64,000 bases of DNA, taken from the NCBI GenBank assembly GCA_028291515.1, contig JAQGHU010000107.1, positions 1 through 64,000 on the forward strand, read 5' to 3'. The stretch is from Schlesneria sp. GTDB lineage: Bacteria > Planctomycetota > Planctomycetia > Planctomycetales > Planctomycetaceae. The translations under genes were made by a program, and so were the position numbers. Within the stretch, counting starts at the first letter, position 1. Each line of letters starts with the position of its first letter. Shown here one piece after another: positions 53,399-63,961 of this stretch. The notes under the pieces are model-generated. The model was given only the letters and a program-made list of their open reading frames with translations. It had not been told where the DNA came from and did not search any database.

Positions 53399-53947
53399 AT
53401 GTTGAACTTCTATCAAGACGAATTTGCGTCTCCGGTTGGCTTGGTGTACGTGGTCTCCGACGGGACCAACCTGCGAGCGATCGATTTTGAAGGCTACGAG
53501 GCTCGAATGCATCGCCTGCTGACTCGCCACTATGGTCAGTACACGCTTCATTCGACGCGGGATCCGGGCGGCGCGGTGTCGCGACTTGCAGAGTACTTCG
53601 CTGGCGATCTTCACGCGATCGATGGCCTGCCTGTCGCCACAAATGGCACCGCTTTTCAAAAGGAAGTGTGGAACGCGCTGCGAGCTGTTCCTGCCGGTAC
53701 GACTGAGTCTTATGGAACGATCGCCAATCGAATTGGTCGGCCCAAGGCCTGTCGTGCCGTCGGCCTGGCCAATGGGTCAAATCCGATTGCCCTCGTTGTC
53801 CCCTGCCACCGCATCGTGGGGGCCAATGACGCACTCACCGGGTATGGCGGCGGTCTCGAGCGTAAAGAATGGTTGCTCGATCACGAGGGGGCAGTCACCT
53901 CGAATGGCTCGCATGGTCTATTCGAGAGCATGAAGAGCATTGTCTGA
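53399..53947 (+). CDS. ogt: methylated-DNA--protein-cysteine methyltransferase
   Basis: Predicted 182 aa. Suicidal repair of O6-methylguanine: the active-site motif ALVVPCHRIVGANDALTGYG holds the methyl-accepting Cys (about 142); the DNA-binding helix is GTTESYGTIANRIGRPKACR with AVG (Arg finger). Nine bp after the Ada-AlkA gene, so co-transcribed. In E. coli these functions are split differently (Ada carries this domain); here the sensor sits with AlkA. Confidence 0.95.
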   Translation: MLNFYQDEFASPVGLVYVVSDGTNLRAIDFEGYEARMHRLLTRHYGQYTLHSTRDPGGAVSRLAEYFAGDLHAIDGLPVATNGTAFQKEVWNALRAVPAGTTESYGTIANRIGRPKACRAVGLANGSNPIALVVPCHRIVGANDALTGYGGGLERKEWLLDHEGAVTSNGSHGLFESMKSIV

Positions 53948-53951
53948 TGGC

Positions 53952-54932
53952 TTAGTGGCGATCCACCGCGCCGTGAATGTGGGGCTCGCCCATTTGGCCA
54001 TGCATATGACCATGTTCGGCCAACCCGATGGCCCACGCCAGAAAGACGCCGATCAACAGGCAAAGTGACAGCCACAAGCGATCGTGCGAATGGAACTGCA
54101 CTTCGGGCAACAGGTCACTCAACGAGATACACAGGAAGACGCCCGCCGAGAATGCCAGGGCCGATGCCAGCACGATGTCTTCGTAAGGGAAGTTCTTCAA
54201 GCCGAGATAAAATACGGCGGCACCGATCGGGCACATCAAGGCGTAGCCGAAGTTTGCCAGATTGCGGGCTCGGTTCGACCAGCCACCCGCTGCCATCACG
54301 GTCGTAATCGAAAGTGAATCGAGCGGCTTATGGAGGACGATTCCCAGGAACGTTCCCAGTCCGAGCAGCCAGACGACGCTTTCGCGTTTGTCCGTGCTGT
54401 ACATCGCATCCGCCGTCAGGTGGGCCGCCAGGGCACCGCCGTCGATCAACGAATGAATCGCCAGACCCAGGAAGATGCCGACCCAGCCAGCCCCTTGAGC
54501 GGGATGGTGGATGTGATGATGTCCGCCGCCATCATGATCGTGGTCATGTTTGGCGAGGCAATCTCGGTCGTGATCGTGGTCATGATCGTGGCCGCACAAG
54601 TGATCCTTGTCCGAACTGGTGACAGCGACTTCATGATGATGGAAGTGAAACATGCGTAGCATGAAGAATGTTGTCAGCAATCCCACCATCAACCAGCCAA
54701 CACACCAGTTCAACGCTTCGGCGGGACCATGACCATGCCCTGACATGGCGGCGACGGCATGTGGCAACTGATGAAAGACACCGACACCCAGCATCAATCC
54801 GCCAATCAGGCTGACCAGATACTGCATCCGTCGATGCGTGAGATTCAGCAACGACGGCAGGAACCCGCCGAATAGCGCCGACGCGGCGATCAGCAGGCAA
54901 TAAATCGTCAGCAGGGTGGCGGGCCAGGTCAT
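53952..54932 (-). CDS. ZIP-family metal transporter with His-rich loop
   Basis: Predicted 326 aa, about eight membrane helices. The long cytosolic loop between helices 3 and 4 is a metal-binding His/Asp stretch (CGHDHDHDHDRD; KHDHDHDGGGHHHIHH). Helix 4 contains GLAIHSLIDGGALAAHL and helix 5 VLHKPLDSLSITTVM, the His/Asp residues of the ZIP transport site. Imports zinc or a related divalent cation. It ends four bases from the ogt stop on the opposite strand. Confidence 0.92.
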   Translation of the reverse strand: MTWPATLLTIYCLLIAASALFGGFLPSLLNLTHRRMQYLVSLIGGLMLGVGVFHQLPHAVAAMSGHGHGPAEALNWCVGWLMVGLLTTFFMLRMFHFHHHEVAVTSSDKDHLCGHDHDHDHDRDCLAKHDHDHDGGGHHHIHHPAQGAGWVGIFLGLAIHSLIDGGALAAHLTADAMYSTDKRESVVWLLGLGTFLGIVLHKPLDSLSITTVMAAGGWSNRARNLANFGYALMCPIGAAVFYLGLKNFPYEDIVLASALAFSAGVFLCISLSDLLPEVQFHSHDRLWLSLCLLIGVFLAWAIGLAEHGHMHGQMGEPHIHGAVDRH

Positions 54933-55310
54933 GGAAGTCGTCTCAATGGTCTCGTATCAGCACTAACAAGATCTTGCGGTGGGAAAGTTACCTGCGAGGC
55001 TCTACTGTACCTTCCCAGATCTCCGCCATTTCACTGCACCAAAGAAGATCCGGCGTCGGCGATGACACAATACGAATTTTGCAATAGAATTGCAAAAGCA
55101 ACGTTATGCAAATACGCGGTTGCTGTTTCGATTTCGAAGTTCGTCACCCAAACCTTGTGCTGCATGATGCTGCGCAGCGGTCTCGCCGTCTTCGGGATGG
55201 ATTCATCCTCAGTCAAAGACAGCTTTGCAGAAGACTCCAAAACCGTGGCACCCCACGCTGATTTCGAAACGAGAGCGTACGACCATTCGCTGCTCTCGGA
55301 TGTGGCTAGC
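54933..55310. other. 378-bp intergenic region
   Basis: Upstream of the ZIP gene and downstream of ppa. A plus-strand ORF begins at 55062 but runs antisense into ppa and has no supporting features. Nothing else is recognised. Confidence 0.4.
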
Positions 55311-55853
55311 TTATTTGAAGCCGCGACGACGCAAGAGACTATATCGTTCCAGCGATTCCAGAATGATCGGGAACGCCGTCTTTGCGGAAGTCAGTTCGTC
55401 GACCTCGACCGCTTTCCCTTCCAGCGTCTTGTAATCCTGGAAGAAGCGACGAATCATTGCCAGCTTGTGCGGTGGCAGTTCATCCGCTTCATGGAATGAA
55501 TTGAACTCCGGATCGTGGATCGCCACGGCCAGAACCTTATGGTCACGCTTGCCGCAGTCGACCATTGTCATCAGGCCGATCGCTCGCGCTTCCAGTAGCG
55601 TCAGTGGATCGACCGGCTCCTGGCACAGGACCAGCACGTCCAGCGGATCGTCGTCTTCGGCCAGCGTCTGCGGAATGAAACCGTAGTTCGCAGGGTAGTA
55701 GACGGCCGAATGCAGGATGCGATCCAGTCGCAACAGGCCGGTTTCCTTGTCGAGTTCGTATTTGACGCTGGAACCGCGGGGAATTTCGATGACGGTCGTG
55801 AACTCGGAGGGAAGTTTCTCTCCGGGGGTGACATCATGCCAGGCGTGGGTCAT
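55311..55853 (-). CDS. ppa: soluble inorganic pyrophosphatase
   Basis: Predicted 180 aa, the usual family I length. Hydrolyses PPi to two phosphates, driving biosynthesis. Signature: [40 protein letters not shown] with DVLVL (the catalytic Asp cluster), and [15 protein letters not shown]. Single gene. Confidence 0.97.
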   Translation of the reverse strand: MTHAWHDVTPGEKLPSEFTTVIEIPRGSSVKYELDKETGLLRLDRILHSAVYYPANYGFIPQTLAEDDDPLDVLVLCQEPVDPLTLLEARAIGLMTMVDCGKRDHKVLAVAIHDPEFNSFHEADELPPHKLAMIRRFFQDYKTLEGKAVEVDELTSAKTAFPIILESLERYSLLRRRGFK

Positions 55854-56038
55854 TCAATCAGCTCCAGTGTACGGCCAAACCGCCACTGCGGATGAACCGG
55901 CTAGGAAATGGGACCAGTATGCACATCCCGGCCGGAAGCTGGATCGCGGCAGACGGGATAAAGTGACCCCAAGGGGACGCGAGGAGTGTAACAGCACCAG
56001 CATCGGCATGAAACCACGGCCAGCCACCACAAACCAAA

Positions 56039-57508
56039 TCAACGGCGCGGATTGCGTTGTTGATCCTTATTTTGGCGTCGCAGCTCGCGTTTTTGCCGCT
56101 TCGTCAACCCCTTCAGCGGATCGGGACCGCCGTTCGAATCGCCAGATTCGGAGTCGGCGTCGTCCGATTCTTCATCGTCATCCGAGTCGTTGGAGGCTGG
56201 TTCGGGCTCTTTCCAATTGTTCTTGGCACTGTTGGAGTTATTCGCGAACTTCTGAGCCCCGGAATACGGGGGCGGAACCGGGCTGGAGTCTTGCTTCGAT
56301 CGATTCGCCGACTTCGGAGGTGGTGTTGGCTCCTCTTCTTCTTCCCATTCGTCTGATTCTTCGGTTTCTTCGTCGTAGCCGTACGATGAATCAGCGGCTT
56401 CCGTCGCGTCATCGGAATAGGTTGACTCCTGTTCCTCTTCCTCGACTTCTTCCTCTTCGGGTTCGGCGACCTTTCGAGTGCGCGGCTTCGTCACGCGCTT
56501 GGCCGGTGTCTTGCGTTTCCGCTTCGGTGCGGCCGTTTCTTCTTCCTCGTCGGTGGTCGCTTTCTTCCGACCCCGTTTCGGTTTCACTTCCGCTTCGACA
56601 ACTTTCGGGGTCCGTTTCCAGACCAGCCGAGCGGCCATCCAACCGAGCACCGCCATCAACTGCGACACGGCGCTGGTCGTGGCGGCTTCCGGGGGATCAG
56701 GGCAGATATAGGCGACCACGCGAGCGTGCAGCCACAATCCGATGAATAACGTTGCCAGGGCAAACAATGGCACAATAATCCGGGCTTTGGCGGCCCAGGG
56801 TTGATCAGCCAGATCGACAGCACACAGTTCCAAACCGGCCGAAGCCAGCGACAGGATCCACGCCATTCGTAACGTGTACAGGCTTGATCGGCTGCGTCGA
56901 ACATCGCGATCAATCAGCACGATCAAAGGCGACGCGGCCAGCGTGAGCGGCAATAACCATGCTACGACGGACGGTCGCCATTGCAGCAGCTGACTGGACT
57001 CAACGATCTGACCTGCCAAACCATGCGCGTTCGTGGCCAGGCAGATTGCCGCCGTCCCGAAGACCGCGGCCGCCCAGGGCCAGACTCGATAGAGACCTCG
57101 GAAGTCCAGCTTGCACTGAGCCCGATACCAGCCAATCAACAACGACAATTGAGCACACACGAAGCAGAACGCAGTCTGGATGAAGACAGCCAGAGCCGGG
57201 CGGTCACCTTCCAGTAGATGCTTGGTCAGCGGTGCCAGCTCTGGCCGGACCGACATTGGTGTCGCCAGAGCGAACGCGGCACCGGAAATAACGAGGCCAA
57301 TCAGGGCTGCATAAGTCCACAGGCGAAACTCGGAAACCGGAACCCAAGGGGCCGCCGCGGCTGATTTCACCAGTTCCGACGAGACGCCCGATCCGGGCAG
57401 ACCTTCAGCGCCGGTCGTTCCATCCGCGCCAGGGTCATCCGCATTGACGACCAACCGACGCCGACGACGATCATCCGCCGACTTGGAGCCTGCAAACTGA
57501 ATCGACAT
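56039..57508 (-). CDS. planctomycete membrane protein with acidic disordered tail
   Basis: Predicted 489 aa. A disordered N-terminus (about 1-55), then seven or eight hydrophobic helices (about 60-300), followed by a Lys/Arg-rich stretch (KPKRGRKKATTDEEEETAAP) and a low-complexity Glu/Asp/Ser tail ending QKRELRRQNKDQQRNPRR. The composition of the tail suggests electrostatic interaction with nucleic acid or protein. No transporter or enzyme motif is recognised. Confidence 0.85.
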   Translation of the reverse strand: MSIQFAGSKSADDRRRRRLVVNADDPGADGTTGAEGLPGSGVSSELVKSAAAAPWVPVSEFRLWTYAALIGLVISGAAFALATPMSVRPELAPLTKHLLEGDRPALAVFIQTAFCFVCAQLSLLIGWYRAQCKLDFRGLYRVWPWAAAVFGTAAICLATNAHGLAGQIVESSQLLQWRPSVVAWLLPLTLAASPLIVLIDRDVRRSRSSLYTLRMAWILSLASAGLELCAVDLADQPWAAKARIIVPLFALATLFIGLWLHARVVAYICPDPPEAATTSAVSQLMAVLGWMAARLVWKRTPKVVEAEVKPKRGRKKATTDEEEETAAPKRKRKTPAKRVTKPRTRKVAEPEEEEVEEEEQESTYSDDATEAADSSYGYDEETEESDEWEEEEEPTPPPKSANRSKQDSSPVPPPYSGAQKFANNSNSAKNNWKEPEPASNDSDDDEESDDADSESGDSNGGPDPLKGLTKRQKRELRRQNKDQQRNPRR

Positions 57509-58003
57509 GGCTCGCGAACGCAGTTCTTGGGAGGCAGCCTCGTGGTGAGAATGGATGGGACGACTGTCCGACCGGCACTCTCCCTGCGCCGGAACGTCAT
57601 CGTCGATACCGCCCTTGATGTGTCCTAGTCATCGGTATTCGGCCGACCGCCATTGAACGGATTCGGAGGTCGCGACTTTGGCCACCTGAATTACCTATCC
57701 GGCATCACGATGCCAAATTGGCACTGTCAGCTGCAGGGTAAATCGCAATCAAGTGTGTGGCTGCCGAAATGGCCATATCGCATACGCTGCCAAATTGGCT
57801 ATATAATAATTATGTGGCACAACTCATTACTTACAAATCAGATACATTAACGTCTGTGACTCAAATTAGGATTGGCACGCCCCATGCAATCATCTGAATC
57901 ACGCCAGCAAGGTGACAGAGCTCCATCTTGCCGGCCTCCTGAAGCAACTTTTCCGGCTATTTGAGGCCGGGAATTCACAGTTTTTTGAATGAGGAGCGAT
58001 CCC
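57509..58003. other. 495-bp regulatory region upstream of hsp20
   Basis: Contains two perfect copies of the palindrome GCCAAATTGGC (57712-57722 and 57789-57799), a degenerate copy GCCGAAATGGC (57763-57773), and a sigma-54-type promoter at 57872-57888. The minus-strand membrane-protein gene starts at its left end. No gene is seen inside. Confidence 0.6.
57872..57888 (+). promoter_or_regulatory. sigma-54 (-24/-12) promoter of hsp20
   Basis: TTGGCACGCCCCATGCA fits the consensus YTGGCACGrNNNTTGCW with GG and GC at the exact 12-base offset, differing at two or three less conserved positions. It lies 115 bases before the hsp20 start codon. The GCCAAATTGGC palindromes 75-170 bases upstream are at plausible enhancer-binding-protein distances. 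Confidence 0.6.
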
Positions 58004-58447
58004 ATGTTTTTAGTAAGACGACCTGCACATTCGACTCATGATGTGGCTCGGCTGTTGGATGGTTTTTTTGGCCCCGCCGTCGGAACTCGGCCGACTGGAT
58101 CTCCGTGGTCGACTGGTGCGTACCCAAAACTGGATGTCAGTGAAACTGACACCGCAGTACACGTCGTTGCCGAGTTGCCTGGTGTGAAACAGGAAGAGAT
58201 CGACATCGAAGTCCAAGCCGATGTCTTGCGCATCAGTGGGGAAAAGAAAGACGAACGAGTCGTCAACGAGCAGAACTACCATGCGACAGAACGATCATTC
58301 GGTCGTTTTGATCGCTCAATCCGGCTTCCGGTCGAGGTCGACGGTCAGCAAGCAGAAGCGACTTTCGCGGAAGGAGTACTGTCGATCAGTCTGCCGAAGG
58401 TGAAGGCGACTGGAACTCAAAAGGTCACTATTAAGCCTGCCAGCTGA
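58004..58447 (+). CDS. small heat-shock protein (Hsp20/alpha-crystallin)
   Basis: Predicted 147 aa from ATG 58004, with GAGGAG eight bases upstream; an ATG at 57989 lacks a proper site. Alpha-crystallin domain over about residues 40-130: PKLDVSETDTAVHVVAELPG, VKQEEIDIEVQADVLRISGE and the conserved GVLSISLPK. ATP-independent holdase chaperone. Followed by a terminator at 58476, so monocistronic; probably sigma-54 dependent. Confidence 0.95.
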   Translation: MFLVRRPAHSTHDVARLLDGFFGPAVGTRPTGSPWSTGAYPKLDVSETDTAVHVVAELPGVKQEEIDIEVQADVLRISGEKKDERVVNEQNYHATERSFGRFDRSIRLPVEVDGQQAEATFAEGVLSISLPKVKATGTQKVTIKPAS

Positions 58448-58475
58448 GCAGGCGAAGCCCCGGAATGGACGTCAC

Positions 58476-58508
58476 GAAGAGCGAGTCGAAGGGCTCGCTC
58501 TTCGCATT
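58476..58508 (+). terminator. hsp20 terminator
   Basis: An 11-bp stem CGAAGAGCGAG / CTCGCTCTTCG with a short loop, followed by CATTCTTTG. It lies 29 bases after the stop of hsp20. Confidence 0.7.
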
Positions 58509-58552
58509 CTTTGACATGGGGGAACGCGACGACCGCTTGAAGCAGCTTGGGC

Positions 58553-58723
58553 CTACTTCTGCAGAATGAGTTTGTCGTTCTTGGTCAGCCGTAAACGATA
58601 CACCTCGCCCGCATGCCGGATTAAAATTTCTTTAGCTCCGAGCAGCAACTGCGAAGAGTCGTACTCCTTGGGGGTTGAATCAGATTGTTCGGACTCATTA
58701 CTGGACTTAGGGTTATGATCCAT
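58553..58723 (-). CDS. hemP: HemP-like small protein
   Basis: Predicted 56 aa from ATG 58723 (TGGAAG about eight bases upstream); an open extension reaches 58795. The C-terminal half, LLLGAKEILIRHAGEVYRLR followed by LTKNDKLILQK, matches the HemP signature (L..g...l.I.H.G..Y.LR.T..gKLILTK). HemP proteins are associated with hemin uptake and its regulation. No heme-transport genes are adjacent, so its role here is open. Confidence 0.75.
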   Translation of the reverse strand: MDHNPKSSNESEQSDSTPKEYDSSQLLLGAKEILIRHAGEVYRLRLTKNDKLILQK

Positions 58724-59007
58724 TTCGGCTTCCAAAGTAGATGGATTTCTGCGCCGTTTTGACGAGTCGGCACAGAGGCCTTCAGAGCCTTGCATGACGG
58801 TTCCGGCGCGGCTAGTATCCTGATATTGAGACTCAGTGTCAACTTATCTGACTCTGAATACCGTTTGAGCTAGCCAGCTACCACGCCAGCGACGCCTCTC
58901 AGCGAGCGACGCCAGCGAAATCATGCCACGCCAGCCACGCCTGCAAACGGATCTGCCGAGGGCCGTCCTCGTCAACATCCCACCTTTGCTTTCCTGGAGT
59001 TCTGGTC

Positions 59008-60060
<1,053 letters not shown>

Positions 60061-60091
60061 TTAACTCACCTGCGACAGTAGACGAACACCA

Positions 60092-60128
60092 AAACGCCCG
60101 GGTGAGAGTAATTCTCATCCGGGCGTTT
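60092..60128. terminator. bidirectional terminator between convergent genes
   Basis: AAACGCCCGGGTGAGA / TCTCATCCGGGCGTTT form a long stem (one mismatch) with a five-base loop and flanking A/T. It lies between DUF1559 (plus) and the M42 peptidase (minus). Confidence 0.8.
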
Positions 60129-60162
60129 GCGTTTCGACAACTTGAGATCCTCTAATCAACGC

Positions 60163-61221
60163 TCACGGCGTGAAGTCGCTGCTCCCGTCGACACTCAGGC
60201 AGAACTTCGCGATCAGTTCGGCGGCTTGATCCAGATCGTTCAGCGAGACCATCTCCACCGGGCTGTGCATGTATCGATTCGGGATACAGACCAGCCCCAC
60301 CGCGACGCCACCTCGAGTGAGCTGAAGCTGTGCGGCATCGTTGCTGGCGGCAGTAGCGAGGCCGTTAATCTGGACGGGGATCTCGGCCGCCGATGCGCGT
60401 TCGATCAAGCGATCGAAGACAACCGGATTCACGTTGGGTCCACGATACAAGACTGGACCTTTGCCGATCTTTACGCGCCCGAATTGATTCTCATCAATCG
60501 TCGGACAGTCGGTGGCGTGCGTCACATCGACCACGATCCCCAGTTGCGGATCAATCTGAAATGCGCTGGTCTGAACGCCGCGCAATCCGATCTCTTCCTG
60601 CACGGTCGAGACTGCGAAGACGGCCGCCTGGGGGTTCTGTCGGCTGATTCGTTCGGCCGCGGACATCACGGTCCACGCGCCGACCTTGTTGTCCATACCG
60701 GGGGCGGCTGCCATTCCGTTTCGCATTTCACGGAAACCGAGCGTCACCGTGATCGCATCACCGATGGCGACGACCGAGCGAGCGTCTTCCCCGTCTGTGG
60801 CGGCAATGTCGACCCACAGATTCTTGATCTCGGGGACTACCTTACGGTCTTCCGGCGACTGCAGGTGAATCGGCTTACGAGCGATCACGCCGACAACGGG
60901 TCCAGAGCGAGTCCACACTTGGACGCTTTGCCCGATCAAGACTTGCGGATCCCAGCCACCAATGGCATGGACCCACAGGAAACCCTTGTCATCAATATGT
61001 TTAACGAGCAGCCCGATCTGGTCGCAATGGCCCGCCAGCATGATCCGGGGCGAGCCCTTGGGATTGACCGCCGCCGTGACATTGCCGTGCCAGTCGGTTC
61101 GAACTTCGTCAGCAAATTCCTGAGCATAGCGGCGAACCACGTCCTGAACTGGCCGCTCGTACCCGGAAGGGCTGGGGGCTTCCAGAAGTTGCTTAAGAAA
61201 CTGCAATTGGGGTTCGAGCAT
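60163..61221 (-). CDS. M42 family metallo-aminopeptidase
   Basis: Predicted 352 aa. Tetrahedral, dinuclear-metal aminopeptidase (PepA/endoglucanase M family): metal and catalytic residues in MLAGHCDQIGLLVKHID (His), APGMDNKVGAWT (Asp), TVQEEIGLRGVQTSAF (Glu-Glu) and VVDVTHATD (Asp), and the C-terminal IPNRYMHSPVEMV (His). The length is normal. It degrades N-terminal residues from peptides in the cytosol. Single gene. Confidence 0.95.
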   Translation of the reverse strand: MLEPQLQFLKQLLEAPSPSGYERPVQDVVRRYAQEFADEVRTDWHGNVTAAVNPKGSPRIMLAGHCDQIGLLVKHIDDKGFLWVHAIGGWDPQVLIGQSVQVWTRSGPVVGVIARKPIHLQSPEDRKVVPEIKNLWVDIAATDGEDARSVVAIGDAITVTLGFREMRNGMAAAPGMDNKVGAWTVMSAAERISRQNPQAAVFAVSTVQEEIGLRGVQTSAFQIDPQLGIVVDVTHATDCPTIDENQFGRVKIGKGPVLYRGPNVNPVVFDRLIERASAAEIPVQINGLATAASNDAAQLQLTRGGVAVGLVCIPNRYMHSPVEMVSLNDLDQAAELIAKFCLSVDGSSDFTP

Positions 61222-61611
61222 CCAGAGAAATCCTTACGAGTCAGGTCACAATTTTGAAAGGGAGTTGCCCATGAAATCGGGTTTGATAATGCGGTAAATA
61301 CTGGGCAAAAGCGACAGATTTTCTTTGACGCCCGGTACAATCATCGTTAGCTTGCTGGGGTCGCATGATCCAAGCGCCTCTTCCGTTTGGGTGAGGCCAG
61401 TTTAGCAGGGACGTGATCGAGATTGGAGAGATGCAGATGCTGCCTGCAAGATGTTGGGTGTCATCCTGTGATGCAAAGACTGTGGAATAAAAATCAACCC
61501 TCTTCGTGATGCGGATGCAAAAACGATGTGGTTTGTTTTGGTTCAACACGTTTCGAAGATGGGGAAACATCTTCGATTGTTCGACTCGCCATTCTCAAGG
61601 AGGATTCATTA
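61222..61611. other. 390-bp intergenic region
   Basis: Divergent gap between the M42 gene and the BON-domain gene. The ORFs here show no coding signs. AAGGAGG at about 61598 is the ribosome-binding site of the BON gene. Confidence 0.4.
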
Positions 61612-61842
61612 ATGAGCGCAGCTACCTTCGAAATCTCGCCTCAATCGCTGGCGGAGAAGATTGAATCGGCCGTCCATGTCCGGACCGGGGGACGAATTCG
61701 TGGACTGCAGGTCCGCGTTGCCGAAGGGGCCATCATCATCTCAGGGCGCGTCTCGACCTATTACACGAAGCAGTTAGTCACGCACGCTGCGATGGAAGCG
61801 GGCGATGAACTACTGGTCACAAACGAAGTCGTCGTTTGCTAA
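61612..61842 (+). CDS. small BON-domain protein
   Basis: Predicted 76 aa from ATG 61612, with AAGGAGG seven bases upstream. One BON domain: SLAEKIESAVHVRTGGRIRG then LQVRVAEGAIIISGRVSTYY with TKQLVTHAAMEAGDELLVTN. BON domains bind phospholipid or act as interaction modules. No leader is seen, so probably cytosolic. Its role is unknown. Confidence 0.85.
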   Translation: MSAATFEISPQSLAEKIESAVHVRTGGRIRGLQVRVAEGAIIISGRVSTYYTKQLVTHAAMEAGDELLVTNEVVVC

Positions 61843-61864
61843 CGACGGTCATTCGTGATCATTT

Positions 61865-61988
61865 CGTAGGTTATGCTTCAGCATAACTCTTTGATCCCAA
61901 TATTCGCGCCCGCGCGTTCGGGTGTCGTCTTGATTTCGCCCTTTGTTTGCCGACCACGCTGCGGAGTTATGCTGAAGCATAACCTACG
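61865..61988. repeat. 25-bp perfect inverted repeat pair
   Basis: CGTAGGTTATGCTTCAGCAT then aactc is repeated exactly in reverse at 61964-61988, 74 bases apart. Each arm is itself palindromic (GTTATGCT / AGCATAAC). It resembles a small MITE-like element. It lies between BON and cysE (convergent), and could also act as a terminator. Confidence 0.7.
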
Positions 61989-61995
61989 GGACGGC

Positions 61996-62949
61996 TCAAA
62001 TTCCTGACCCGCCATCATGCTCGTCATTGCGAGCACGAGCCTGCGTGATATTGCTGCCTGGTGGAACGCTGCGAGTTACCCAGACGTTGCCGCCGATCAC
62101 GCTTCCCTTCCCGATCGTGATGCGGCCCAGGATCGTCGCCCCGGCGTAGACCACCACGTCATCCTCGACGATCGGATGGCGGGCTCCGCCCTTGATCAAG
62201 GCTCCATTCTCGTCGGTCGGGAACCGCTTGGCTCCTAATGTGACCGCTTGATAGAGCCGAACCCGCTGACCGATCACCGCGGTCTCGCCGATGACGACAC
62301 CAGTCCCATGATCGATGAAGAAGCTTCCCGAGATTTTGGCACCGGGATGAATGTCGATGCCGGTTGTCGAATGAGCGATTTCCGCCATGATCCGTGCGAC
62401 CAGCGGAACTCCCAACGAATAGAGTTCATGTGCCAATCGATGATGAGTGACCGCCGTGATGCCAGGATAGCACGCCAGGATCTCGTCGAGGCTGCGGGCG
62501 GCGGGATCGCCTTCGAAGGCGGCTTGGATATCGGTCTCCAGTAATGCTCTGATCCGCGGCAGTCGGCTGGCGAACTCTCGGGTGATCTCGGTCGATTTCT
62601 TTTGGTGCTCGTCGATCGAATCGTCCGGGCCAGCGACAAACAGCAGTTCACGCAGCACTTCTTCAGACAGCACACCCAACGTCGTATCCAGCGTATGGCC
62701 GACGAAGTAATCAACGCTTTCCGGAGCCAACTCGCGCGAACCGAGTCGATTCGGAAAGAGCGCCGTGCTCAACTGCTCGATGATGCTGGTCAGGACTTTG
62801 CGCGATGGCAGCTTGACCGGGCGACCACTGCGCTGACGAGCCTGCAAAGATCGAGTTCGCAGCTCGCGTAACTCTGCAACAATGCCGTCGATATTCCAAT
62901 CGGTCTTGTCGGACGGACCATATTCGAATGGGATCCTGGGCAGGGTCAT
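61996..62949 (-). CDS. cysE: serine O-acetyltransferase (CysE/EpsC type)
   Basis: Predicted 317 aa. Acetylates L-serine with acetyl-CoA, the first step of cysteine synthesis. A helical N-terminal domain (about 1-185; [20 protein letters not shown]) is followed by the left-handed beta-helix: [20 protein letters not shown] with [40 protein letters not shown]. The catalytic HxxxG His region is intact. Its ATG overlaps the cysK stop (ATGA), so the two are translationally coupled. Confidence 0.95.
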   Translation of the reverse strand: MTLPRIPFEYGPSDKTDWNIDGIVAELRELRTRSLQARQRSGRPVKLPSRKVLTSIIEQLSTALFPNRLGSRELAPESVDYFVGHTLDTTLGVLSEEVLRELLFVAGPDDSIDEHQKKSTEITREFASRLPRIRALLETDIQAAFEGDPAARSLDEILACYPGITAVTHHRLAHELYSLGVPLVARIMAEIAHSTTGIDIHPGAKISGSFFIDHGTGVVIGETAVIGQRVRLYQAVTLGAKRFPTDENGALIKGGARHPIVEDDVVVYAGATILGRITIGKGSVIGGNVWVTRSVPPGSNITQARARNDEHDGGSGI

Positions 62950-63923
62950 CGGGCAAGTCCCTTCTCATCGAACACGCCATCAAACAGAATCGAACTGAGG
63001 TATCGTTCACCGGAATCGGGCAGCACGACAACGATCGTCTTCCCGGCGTTTTCAGGACGTTTCGCGATTCGTACCGCTGCAGCCGTCGCCGCCCCGCAAG
63101 AGATCCCTGCGAGAATCCCCTCTTCCAGCGTGAGTCGGCGAGCGTACTCCATCGCCTCTTCGTTTGATACTTGCTCAACCTGATCGATCAACGAGAGATC
63201 CAGCACGCCTGGAACAAAGCCGGCTCCGATCCCCTGGATCTTGTGCGGGCCAGGCTTCAATGGCTCGCCTGCTCGCGCTTGAGTCAGCACGGGACTGGCG
63301 GTCGGTTCGACGGCGACAGAGATAATCTTTTTTCCTTTGGTCCCTTTGATGTACCTTGAAACCCCGGTGATCGTGCCGCCCGTTCCGACCCCGGAGACGA
63401 AGATATCGACGGCTCCGTCGGTATCTTCCCAGATCTCTGGCCCTGTCGTTTGTTCATGGATCGCCGGGTTGGCCGGGTTCTTGAATTGTTGCAGCAGCAC
63501 ATAGCGTTGGGGGTCGGACCCGTAGATCTCTTCCGCCTTGGCGATCGCGCCGTTCATTCCTTTCGGCCCCTCGGTCAGTACCAGTTTGGCCCCGTAGGCG
63601 ACCAGCAGCTTGCGACGCTCCAGGCTCATCGTTTCCGGCATGGTCAATGTCAGCGGGATCTTGCGTGCCGCCGCCACGAAGGCCAACGCGATGCCGGTGT
63701 TTCCGCTGGTCGGCTCGACCAATTCCTTACCAGGACCGAGCAAACCGCGTTTTTCGGCATCCCAGATCATGGCCGCACCGATGCGGCACTTCACGGAGTA
63801 CGCAGGATTGCGTCCTTCAATTTTCGCGAGCACGGTTGCAGATGCTCCATCGATCACGCGATTCAGTTGCACCAAAGGTGTGCGGCCGATCGACAGAGAA
63901 TTGTCCTTGTACCAGCGTGCCAT
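62946..63923 (-). CDS. cysK: cysteine synthase A (O-acetylserine sulfhydrylase)
   Basis: Predicted 325 aa. Converts O-acetylserine and sulfide to cysteine. PLP lysine in [14 protein letters not shown] (about residue 45), [16 protein letters not shown] for the substrate loop, phosphate-binding [14 protein letters not shown], and the C-terminal [13 protein letters not shown]. First gene of the cysK-cysE operon, whose products are known to associate in other bacteria. Confidence 0.97.
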   Translation of the reverse strand: MARWYKDNSLSIGRTPLVQLNRVIDGASATVLAKIEGRNPAYSVKCRIGAAMIWDAEKRGLLGPGKELVEPTSGNTGIALAFVAAARKIPLTLTMPETMSLERRKLLVAYGAKLVLTEGPKGMNGAIAKAEEIYGSDPQRYVLLQQFKNPANPAIHEQTTGPEIWEDTDGAVDIFVSGVGTGGTITGVSRYIKGTKGKKIISVAVEPTASPVLTQARAGEPLKPGPHKIQGIGAGFVPGVLDLSLIDQVEQVSNEEAMEYARRLTLEEGILAGISCGAATAAAVRIAKRPENAGKTIVVVLPDSGERYLSSILFDGVFDEKGLAR

Positions 63924-63961
63924 CTGAACCTCCGTGAGTCGTCAATAATCTATGGGCGTCA

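Noticed and set aside
55062-55499. 145-aa plus-strand ORF between ZIP and ppa
   Set aside because: Half lies antisense to ppa; no ribosome-binding site or recognisable motif.
57717-57735. a second sigma-54 promoter (TTGGCACTGTCAGCTGCAGG)
   Set aside because: GG and GC are one base too far apart for a functional -24/-12 element.
60127-61257. 376-aa plus-strand ORF
   Set aside because: Antisense to the M42 peptidase, which has all its metal ligands.
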